Of a stretch of 64,000 bases of DNA, positions 37,159 to 46,114 are shown piece after piece; position 1 is the stretch's first letter, and every line of letters begins with the position of its first letter. A model generated the notes under the pieces. That model made no database searches. It was not told the origin of the DNA and saw only the letters and a list, made by a program, of their open reading frames with translations. The DNA is from Henricia sp. BOLD:AAB3569 (lineage: Eukaryota > Echinodermata > Asteroidea > Spinulosida > Echinasteridae): NCBI GenBank assembly GCA_037783545.1, contig JBBELK010001210.1:84437-148436 (forward strand), in the 5' to 3' direction. A program made the position numbers and the translations under genes.

Positions 37159-38847
37159 ATCTGCCCCTTCTCGACCTATCGCGATCATTCACTACACGGG
37201 GTTACCTGTAGATGTGCTTGATGTAAACACAATGATGGATCATACTATTATACTTGACATTTGTTGTTTCAAATGTTTAAGTTGTGTTAAAATATAGTGT
37301 TTAATGACAAGTTAATGCAAGTATACTAGTAACTTAAAGTTAGCAACAGGTCAATTATATTTTCATATATAATTTTATTAAACGTTAACAAATAATTAAT
37401 ATTAATGCAAATAAGTTTATTGGTTCTGATATAAAACATATATATTTACCGTTTCTGAACGTTTTAATTATGTCAAACATAAACGTATCCATTATGTCAA
37501 ACTTAGTAAGTAATCCTCAGCAAATTTTGAGTGGTATACTTTCACAGTAATTGTTTTTTAATTTTTTTTTAATTTTTTTTTGCCGTCTTATGTTGCGTCA
37601 GTCGATCGTGACGTTAAACATAATACATGTTCTGTGACATTTTCACTAACCTGCCTTCAAATGTACCTATTTAAGAATGTCTAAACCGTGCGTTCTCTTT
37701 GGGACAGTTTTGTATTTCTGCACGCGTAATTTCTGCCTTTTTATGTGTTAAGAAAGAACCTATAACTCTTGTTTTTTTTTTCATATTGAATTTGAATTAA
37801 TTTGTTTGTTTTTCTGCTGCATTTTGCTGAATCTATTCAGTCCAACTATTTTAATTTCCGAATGAATGCTAAACTGGTGAATGCCTCGTTTTGTTTTTAC
37901 TGCCTTTTGCAGTGAAGCATTTCTCCTTTGTTTTCAAAGTGAACGATTGTCGCTACTGACTTGAATATTTTTATTCGAAATACGGTTTGAAAATATTGTT
38001 ATTGTACAGACACATTGTAAATATGTACATTGTAAAAATTTGTTGGAAGTGTTGTTCATTTTCACGTGATTACCAACTTTAACTGGGCTTATAGTATTTT
38101 TCATACATATTATGGTACATATTGGTTTTTCGGTCTTGCGCGAATATGTATAAAACAAAAATAAAAACGCACACAGACACACAAAGAAAACTAATATTGT
38201 GCGATTTGATTTTCAACTTCAACAATGTTAGAGGCCTGAACATTATCTGCTGTAAATTGCAAGTTTATTAATTTCAGGGGTTTTGGTATATTGTTTGATA
38301 TTGATTACCAAGTTTCTCTCTTTTAAATTTGTTTAAACTTTCATTTAAACATTTTAGTATAGTGTGTATGTGTAACTTTATATTTTGCAGTGAATCTTAT
38401 GAGTTTTGAGTTTTTATTTTACTTCAACTGAATGTCAACTTTTAAACGGCTTTATTAATCGAAGCAATATTTAATTTCACTGCTAATGAATACATGTACT
38501 CAAGTTGTTTCCCTGCTAATAGTAAGTTCACCTCGCGAACGTACGAGACCGCGCGAAACCACTGTTATTTCCGGGCACAAGACCCTATCTCTTCAACGCA
38601 CGTCGCCAGCGAAATTCTTGGATTATTTTGTTTACGCAGGTTTTTGTAAAACTCAGACGGCCCAAAACGCGTATCTCTAAATAAAATCTTGCATTCCAAA
38701 TGATGAAGTGGGGTATATAATCCAAACTAATAAGCAATCGAAATGTAAAAATTAACGATCTTTTCTGAGCCAACAAGTCAATCTCTGAAGATCGTAAACT
38801 ACATGTACATGCAGCAAAAGATATGCAACACGCACAGCAGCCGACTA
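37159..38847 (+). other. 3' flank of the polymerase gene: no gene seen
   Basis: T-rich, AT-rich sequence with many stops in all frames. A candidate poly(A) signal, ATTAAA, is at 37377-37382, about 220 bp after the stop. AATAAA-type words recur further on, for example near 38160. Frames at 37934-38182 (minus) and 38486-38680 (plus) have no recognisable content. Confidence 0.55.
37377..37382 (+). terminator. Candidate poly(A) signal ATTAAA
   Basis: This is the first canonical-variant hexamer after the polymerase stop codon. The region is AT-rich, so such words occur by chance. Confidence 0.3.
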
Positions 38848-38956
38848 GACTGGTTCCCGTCCACATATTCCACACAGAAGAATATAAGGACAGGTAAAGG
38901 GCGCTTCATATTGATCTGTAATTGGTCGTCTTTGCGCGTGCGCATTGTGTTTTTTA
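38848..38956 (+). repeat. Internal direct repeat, copy 1
   Basis: The copy begins GACTGGTTCCCGTCCACATA and ends in GCGCGTGCGCATTGTGTTT. It is matched at 40520-40610, with a ~17-bp difference in the middle and a few substitutions. The two copies lie 1.67 kb apart in the same orientation. It may be a fragment of a small dispersed repeat present twice, or a local duplication. I do not recognise a family. Confidence 0.75.
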
Positions 38957-40180
38957 TATTTAAAAATTGGCCAAGTCCTTTGCTTTGGGCAATGTACTTT
39001 ATTTGCATAATTGGAGCCGACGTACGTAGGCCTACAGTGTACATGTATACAGACCTCGCTAGCTATAGGCGAAACGCCATCTACCAAAAGTAGAGCTTGC
39101 AGACGTTTTATTTTTTTAGAGTGCCCAAGTTCGAAGCATTCATTTTTACATGAATTCACACTTGGGTCATCCATTCCAAATTGGATGAAGAATATGCTAG
39201 CAGAGAAATTTATTCAGGTCACGAAATTTTAAAATAATTTTTTTTTTATTGTTTTTAGAGATATAAGCATGTATTATATATTGTAAAAAAAAAAAAACTT
39301 GAGATTGGACAGAAAAATGTTTATACCAAAAAAAAAAATCTCGCCCGTGTTATAGGAATAGGCGTTTTAGTCGTGTTGTGCCCGGAAGCTCAGATTTGAC
39401 CTTTGCCGCGAGACTTACATAGTCTATACAAACGACTGTAACAAATAATGTCAACTATAGAGATTTAGATTTAAAAAAACAATTAATAATAATAAAAATA
39501 ATAAAAATAAAAATACATAAATACATAAAAATAATAAATTACCAGGAGTAACTGTATGTATCAGTTTCCAGTGTAAGGAAGTACACAATTATACATGTAA
39601 CTGTCTACAAAGAGCTTGAGATTCAGTTGGAAACACTATTACCGAGTTAGATCTGCATTAATTTCATTCCAGAGTGCACTCTTGTAAATAATTTTAAACA
39701 GATTTGAATGCATGTCATGGAGAATGATCAGTGTGTAATAAAAATTAAAAAATCATTTAATCTGTAAAATGATAATATTCTTTCGTGTCACTTCTTTTCT
39801 GAGTTATTTTTGAATTGTGTAAATGAATAATACAGTCCAATCTCGTTAATACGAGATTAACAAGTCAAACAAAGTTTAAATCAGTGTCTATTTGCCATGT
39901 AATGGAGGCTGGTAAATCTAGTCTTCAAAACTGACGTCAATTCGTATCCATCTCGTCGTGATGACCCGGCAGCATTGTACTCGCAAACTCATAGGTTATC
40001 TGATAGGCAATGTTACCGTTATACACTGCGTATCAGGCCTTCGTAGTCCACAGTCCGCATGCGCGAATGGCCATCAGTCAAGATGGCCGTCTCTTGCCAT
40101 AGCTACACAAAACACAACGCCGTTTCATTGCTCACAAGAAATTGAAGAAAATACCGACTGTAACACTGAGAGGGCACTGT
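38957..40180. other. Right interior of element: no gene seen
   Basis: AT-rich sequence with an A/T simple tract at 39478-39540 (AATAATAAAAATA-type). There are scattered short frames without recognisable content, for example minus 38845-39174 and plus 39958-40227. A perfect 8-bp-arm hairpin lies at 39839-39858. Confidence 0.5.
39478..39540. repeat. AT-rich simple tract
   Basis: Tandem AATAAA/ATACATAA units. No gene and no evident function. Confidence 0.8.
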
Positions 40181-40428
40181 ACGTGAAAACCTGTTGTTGG
40201 GAACAAAACAAAAAACGTGAAAAGTAAACAATGGGCCTTCTTTTTCACGTTTAAAAAACACATGAAATGTATCACGTATTTTGGGGTCCAGCCGGTTGCT
40301 AGTGATTATCTTTTAACGTATACACAATACGTGAAAACTGCGCGGCGTTCGCGCCAATTAAAAGATTTGCGGAGGTACTAAACAGTGATTGACATAGTTT
40401 ACTATTCACGTACTAAAAGACGTGAAAA
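40181..40428. promoter_or_regulatory. Cluster of ACGTGAAAA motifs
   Basis: The 9-mer ACGTGAAAA occurs at 40181-40189, 40215-40223, 40329-40337 and 40420-40428. It also occurs in reverse complement (TTTTCACGT) at 40242-40250. Partial copies TCACGT (40272-40277) and TTCACGT (40405-40411) lie between them. Five exact 9-mers in 250 bp is far above chance, so these may be binding sites for one protein. No matching factor is known to me, and they do not form a regular tandem repeat. Confidence 0.5.
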
Positions 40429-40519
40429 CTTTGTCGCGCTTTTCGGGAGTTGTGAGGTGACCCCATACGATGGCTCGGTCGCCATGTGATTGCAGCAGGT
40501 GGACAGGATTCCCTGTCCC

Positions 40520-40610
40520 GACTGGTTCCCGTCCACATATTCCACACAGGAGAATAAGGACAGGTAAAGCGCTTTAAAGGGTCGTCTTTGCGCGTGCGCA
40601 TTGTGTTTGT
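40520..40610 (+). repeat. Internal direct repeat, copy 2
   Basis: This is the shorter partner of 38848-38956, sharing both ends and lacking part of the middle. Just before it is the small inverted repeat GGACAGG..CCTGTCC at 40501-40518. Confidence 0.75.
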
Positions 40611-40939
40611 TAAAAAAAACCGACTAAATATGAGTACCTACTACCGTGGTGTTTAAAAAGCACTAAGCATTACGTCATGCATTTTATTTTTAGGAGTGCA
40701 TGCATAACCGCGTTAATTTTCAAAGCGCGCTACGGCACGAGTGTATAACAATTTGAAAAGGATTATTCCACATTTGGCCAATAAAGCACATGCCCATTAT
40801 AACTTTTAAAAAAATTAAATTCAAACCTTGTTTGCATCATCCTAAAATAAACACGCGGCGAAACACAGACGAATCGTACTCTACGATTAACGATAACGTC
40901 CGAACGTGCATTCGGGTAATTTCGGGGACCTTCGGAAAA

Positions 40940-40970
40940 AGGAGGAATTCCTCCTGTTTCAATATGGCGG
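40940..40970. promoter_or_regulatory. 16-bp palindrome next to a YY1-like word
   Basis: AGGAGGAATTCCTCCT at 40940-40955 is a perfect palindrome. AATATGGCGG at 40961-40970 repeats the YY1-like word of the TIR tips. A third such word, GCCGCCATCTT, is at 41199-41209. Together they suggest a regulatory patch between the ACGTGAAAA cluster and the right TIR. Function is inferred from words only. Confidence 0.3.
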
Positions 40971-41247
40971 ACTAACATGTATAATACTGGCGGTTGCCGG
41001 TCCAAAAGCCAGACTACGGTTCGTTGTGTACGTGGAGATATACTATCAAATTGGTTAATATGCGTATAGGATCGTATAACTTGTAACTTGTAAGTCGTGG
41101 GAACCTTTGATACCGTGTAAAACAAACCTTAGTGGGTTGTTGTTTCAGTTATCCGGTTGACACGTTGAGCAAATTCACCAAAAATCCAACCTATATATGC
41201 CGCCATCTTCGTACAAATCACATGGCACTCGTCAGAAGTAAGAGCAC

Positions 41248-41336
41248 ACTCCCCATTTGTTGGGGAGTACCGAGAGCATACTCTCACTGACCCGAGTGTC
41301 GTTAATCTTGCCGTTCGCGCGCGCAGGAGTATGCTC
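41248..41336. other. Two stem-loops just inside the right TIR
   Basis: ACTCCCC (41248-41254) pairs with GGGGAGT (41262-41268) across a 7-base loop. GAGCATACTC (41274-41283) pairs perfectly with GAGTATGCTC (41327-41336). I see no equivalent beside the left TIR. These could be protein-binding or terminator-like structures, or traces of a small palindromic insertion. Confidence 0.55.
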
Positions 41337-41415
41337 GTGGTAAACAGCTGCTCTTGTTTTCAAATCTAGCGCCAGTGAAGGGTGAACAAGTCGTGGCAAG
41401 TTAACGCTTTCCTGC

Positions 41416-41453
41416 TGACTCATCGCTGTGACGTCACTGTGCACCGACATTGG
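41416..41453. promoter_or_regulatory. AP-1, CRE and CCAAT words in right TIR
   Basis: TGACTCA at 41416-41422, TGACGTCA at 41429-41436 and ATTGG at 41449-41453 mirror the left TIR set. If it is a promoter, it would read into the element on the minus strand, where no gene was found. Confidence 0.4.
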
Positions 41454-41993
41454 TTGCATGCACAAAGCCGACAGGATGTTCACCAAGGTTTCACCTTGGC
41501 TTGTCTCAACGCGTTATTTATGCTGGTATACTGCGCCCCGTGATCATTATACTCGTGTACAATTCATGCGTTGGAATGTTCCATTCGTCAACAGTTGGGT
41601 ATAACTTTGTATTATACTCATTCAGACTTACTACAGCAGATATATTATAGGTTTTCGTGTACTTTATTTTTATTTTATCTTATTGTATCTATACGTTATT
41701 TTCTTTTGTAAGTTATACATTATACATAATACATACGATAAAACATACATAATAATACATAAGTATACTTATTAATATTATACCTTATTATAAAGTATTT
41801 TAATATGGAACGGTCCTTTTAAAATTAAAATACATACTAATTCGTCCCTCACGCGCTAGAACACCCCCGCTGTAAATGGTAGATTCCCGATCCACATTTT
41901 ATGCTAATGAGGGTCACGTGGGGGTAAATGCAGCCTTCTGATTGGTCGAGAGGGCCTAAAAATATGGCGGAATTACCTGGTTAGACGGGCATC

Positions 41994-42002
41994 ACTACTA
42001 CT
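41994..42002 (-). other. Right terminus: three AGT triplets
   Basis: Read inward from 42002 the element begins AGT AGT AGT GATG. The left end has one triplet less. The assignment follows from TGGGTT starting at 42003. If the boundary were placed at 41999, the ends would match, but the target duplication would then be imperfect. Confidence 0.6.
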
Positions 42003-42008
42003 TGGGTT
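42003..42008. repeat. Right target-site duplication TGGGTT
   Basis: Identical to 28080-28085. The satellite resumes exactly in phase (TGGGTTGGGGCTTCC), so the two flanks can be rejoined into one ordinary monomer after removing the element and one duplication copy. Confidence 0.88.
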
Positions 42009-45000
42009 GGGGCTTCCTGACTGCTCACACGCAAATCGTGGCTGTCTGTACACACCTCTTTGGGGTACTCCTGAGTTGTGCGCATGCTCAGTCATTCGGA
42101 CTGTCGTTAACGCACCGCAGTTTGGCTCGGCAATTTGGTCAAAGTGTGGTCCAAACGTCGGCAAATTTGGAGGTCGAAAAATGTTCCGACGAACTTCAAA
42201 TTTTGCATGCTCCAAACTCTCTATATTGCGCACTTGTCATAAAAAATTGACAGACTTTCGCCGGGAAATGGCAGAGAAATTTCAAAGTTTAGAAAAAAAT
42301 GGGTTGGGGCTTCCTGACTGCTCACACGCAAACCGTGGCTGTCTGTACACACCTCTTTGGGGTACTCCTGAGTTGTGCGCATGCTCAGTCATCCGGACTG
42401 TCGTTAACGCACCGCAGTTTGGCTCGGCAATTTGGTCAAAGTGTGGTCCAAACGTCGGCAAATTTGGAGGTCGAAAAATGTTCCGACGAACTTCAAATTT
42501 TGCATGCTCCAAACTCTTTATATTGCGCACTTGTCATAAAAAATTGACAGACTTTCGCCGGGAAATGGCAGAGAAATTTCAAAGTTTAGGAAAAACTGGG
42601 TTGGGGCTTCCTGACTGCTCACACGCAAATCGTGGCTGTCTGTACACACCTCTTTGGGGTACTCCTGAGTTGTGCGCATGCTCAGTCATTCGGACTGTCG
42701 TTAACGCACCGCAGTTTGGCTCGGCAATTTGGTCAAAGTGTGGTCCAAACGTCGGCAAATTTGGAGGTCGAAAAATAGTCCGACGAACTTCAAATTTTGC
42801 ATGCTCCAAACTCTCTATATCGCGCACTTGTCATAAAAAATTGACAGACTTTCGCCGGGAAATGGCAGAGAAATTTCAAAGTTTAGAATAAACTGGGTTG
42901 GGGCTTCCTGACTGCTCACACGCAAATCGTGGCTGTCTGTACACACCTCTTTGGGGTACTCCTGAGTTGTGCGCATGCTCAGTCATTCGGACTGTCGTTA
43001 ACGCACCGCAGTTTGGCTCGGCAATTTGGTCAAAGTGTGGTCCAAACGTCGGCAAATTTGGAGGTCGAAAAATGTTCCGACGAACTCCAAATTTTGCATG
43101 CTCCAAACTCTCTATATTGCGCACTTGTCATAAAAAATTGACAGACTTTCGCCGGGAAATGGCAGAGAAATTTCAAAGTTTAGAAAAAACTGGGTTGGGG
43201 CTTCCTGACTGCTCACACGCAAACCGTGGCTGTCTGTACACACCTCTTTGGGGTACTCCTGAGTTGTGCGCATGCTCAGTCATCCGGACTGTCGTTAACG
43301 CACCGCAGTTTGGCTCGGCAATTTGGTCAAAGTGTGGTCCAAACGTCGGCAAATTTGGAGGTCGAAAAATGTTCCGACGAACTTCAAATTTTGCATGCTC
43401 CAAACTCTTTATATTGCGCACTTGTCATAAAAAATTGACAGACTTTCGCCGGGAAATGGCAGAGAAATTTCAAAGTTTAGAAAAAACTGGGTTGGGGCTT
43501 CCTGACTGCTCACACGCAAACCGTGGCTGTCTGTACACACCTCTTTGGGGTACTCCTGAGTTGTGCGCATGCCCAGTCATTCGGACTGTCGTTAACGCAC
43601 CGCAGTTTGGCTCGGCAATTTGGTCAAAGTGTGGTCCAAACGTCGGCAAATTTGGAGGTCGAAAAATGTTCCGACGAACTTCAAATTTTGCATGCTCCAA
43701 ACTCTCTATATTGCGCACTTGTCATAAAAAATTGACAGACTTTCGCCGGGAAATGGCAGAGAAATTTCAAAGTTTAGAAAAAACTGGGTTGGGGCTTCCT
43801 GACTGCTCACACGCAAACCGTGGCTGTCTGTACACACCTCTTTGGGGTACTCCTGAGTTGTGCGCATGCTCAGTCATTCGGACTGTCGTTAACGCACCGC
43901 AGTTTGGCTCGGCAATTTGGTCAAAGTGTGGTCCAAACGTCGGCAAATTTGGAGGTCGAAAAATAGTCCGACGAACTTCAAATTTTGCATGCTCCAAACT
44001 CTCTATATCGCGCACTTGTCATAAAAAATTGACAGACTTTCGCCGGGAAATGGCAGAGAAATTTCAAAGTTTAGAAAAAACTGGGTTGGGGCTTCCTGAC
44101 TGCTCACACGCAAATCGTGGCTGTCTGTACACACCTCTTTGGGGGTACTCCTGAGTTGTGCGCATGCTCAGTCATTCGGACTGTCGTTAACGCACCGCAG
44201 TTTGGCTCGGCAATTAAGTCAAAGTGTGGTCCAAACGTCGGCAAATTTGGAGGTCGAAAAATGTTCCGACGAACTTCAAATTTTGCATGCTCCAAACTCT
44301 TTATATTGCGCACTTGTCATAAAAAATTGACAGACTTTCGCCGGGAAATGGCAGAGAAATTTCAAAGTTTAGAAAAAACTGGGTTGGGGCTTCCTGACTG
44401 CTCACACGCAAACCGTGGCTGTCTGTACACACCTCTTTGGGGTACTCCTGAGTTGTGCGCATGCTCAGTCATTCGGACTGTCGTTAACGCACCGCAGTTT
44501 GGCTCGGCAATTTGGTCAAAGTGTGGTCCAAACGTCGGCAAATTTGGAGGTCGAAAAATGTTCCGACGAACTTCAAATTTTGCATGCTCCAAACTCTCTA
44601 TATTGCGCACTTGTCATAAAAAATTGACAGACTTTCGCCGGGAAATGGCAGAGAAATTTCAAAGTTTAGAAAAAAATGGGTTGGGGCTTCCTGACTGCTC
44701 ACACGCAAACCGTGGCTGTCTGTACACACCTCTTTGGGGTACTCCTGAGTTGTGCGCATGCTCAGTCATTCGGACTGTCGTTAACGCACCGCAGTTTGGC
44801 TCGGCAATTTGGTCAAAGTGTGGTCCAAACGTCGGCAAATTTGGAGGTCAAAAAATGTTCCGACGAACTTCAAATTTTGCATGCTCCAAACTCTCTATAT
44901 TGCGCACTTGTCATAAAAAATTGACAGACTTTCGCCGGGAAATGGCAGAGAAATTTCAAAGTTTAGAAAAAACTGGGTTGGGGCTTCCTGACTGCTCACA

Positions 45001-46114
45001 CGCAAACCGTGGCTGTCTGTACACACCTCTTTGGGGTACTCCTGAGTTGTGCGCATGCTCAGTCATTCGGACTGTCGTTAACGCACCGCAGTTTGGATCG
45101 GCAATTTGGTCAAAGTGTGGTCCAAACGTCGGCAAATTTGGAGGTCGAAAAATGTTCCGACGAACTTCAAATTTTGCATGCTCCAAACTCTCTATATTGC
45201 GCACTTGTCATAAAAAATTGACAGACTTTCGCCGGGAAATGGCAGAGAAATTTCAAAGTTTAGAAAAAACTGGGTTGGGGCTTCCTGACTGCTCACACGC
45301 AAACCGTGGCTGTCTGTACACACCTCTTTGGGGTACTCCTGAGTTGTGCGCATGCTCAGTCATCCGGACTGTCGTTAACGCACCGCAGTTTGGCTCGGCA
45401 ATTTGGTCAAAGTGTGGTCCAAACGTCGGCAAATTTGGAGGTCGAAAAATGTTCCGACGAACTTCAAATTTTGCATGCTCCAAACTCTTTATATTGCGCA
45501 CTTGTCATAAAAAATTGACAGACTTTCGCCGGGAAATGGCAGAGAAATTTCAAAGTTTAGAAAAAACTGGGTTGGGGCTTCCTGACTGCTCACACGCAAA
45601 CCGTGGCTGTCTGTACACACCTCTTTGGGGTACTCCTGAGTTGTGCGCATGCTCAGTCATTCGGACTGTCGTTAACGCACCGCAGTTTGGATCGGCAATT
45701 TGGTCAAAGTGTGGTCCAAACGTCGGCAAATTTGGAGGTCGAAAAATGTTCCGACGAACTTCAAATTTTGCATGCTCCAAACTCTCTATATTGCGCACTT
45801 GTCATAAAAAATTGACAGACTTTCGCCGGGAAATGGCAGAGAAATTTCAAAGTTTAGAAAAAACTGGGTTGGGGCTTCCTGACTGCTCACACGCAAACCG
45901 TGGCTGTCTGTACACACCTCTTTGGGGTACTCCTGAGTTGTGCGCATGCTCAGTCATCCGGACTGTCGTTAACGCACCGCAGTTTGGCTCGGCAATTTGG
46001 TCAAAGTGTGGTCCAAACGTCGGCAAATTTGGAGGTCGAAAAATGTTCCGACGAACTTCAAATTTTGCATGCTCCAAACTCTTTATATTGCGCACTTGTC
46101 ATAAAAAATTGACA

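Larger units (their letters stand above)
28086..42002. mobile_element. Polinton/Maverick-like DNA element, 13.9 kb, polymerase-only
   Basis: The element starts AGTAGTGATG and ends CATCACTACTACT. It has ~660-bp terminal inverted repeats and is flanked by TGGGTT on both sides in the middle of a satellite monomer. Its only convincing gene is a spliced family B DNA polymerase on the plus strand. These traits match Polintons (Mavericks) and related adintovirus-like elements, which are 15-20 kb, have long TIRs and 6-bp target duplications, and replicate by a protein-primed polymerase. Those elements also encode an integrase, cysteine protease, packaging ATPase and capsid proteins. None was recognised here on either strand, and the remaining ~9 kb has few frames over 80 codons. 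I infer a deletion derivative or a polymerase-only lineage needing integrase in trans. An ordinary cut-and-paste transposon is less likely given the polymerase. Confidence 0.78.
41340..42002 (-). repeat. Right terminal inverted repeat (663 bp)
   Basis: Reverse complement of 28086-28744 with the six small differences listed there and one extra AGT triplet at the tip (CACTACTACT). It carries the same outer motif cluster, AT-rich middle and inner CRE/AP-1 words. A short frame on the minus strand (41232-41486) begins with the same ATG as the left leader frame but diverges inside the TIR boundary, so it is not a second copy of a gene. Confidence 0.95.

Noticed and set aside
28086..42002. LTR retrotransposon or Helitron
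   Set aside because: The terminal repeats are inverted, not direct; there is no reverse transcriptase or Rep/helicase; and the 6-bp target duplication does not fit a Helitron.
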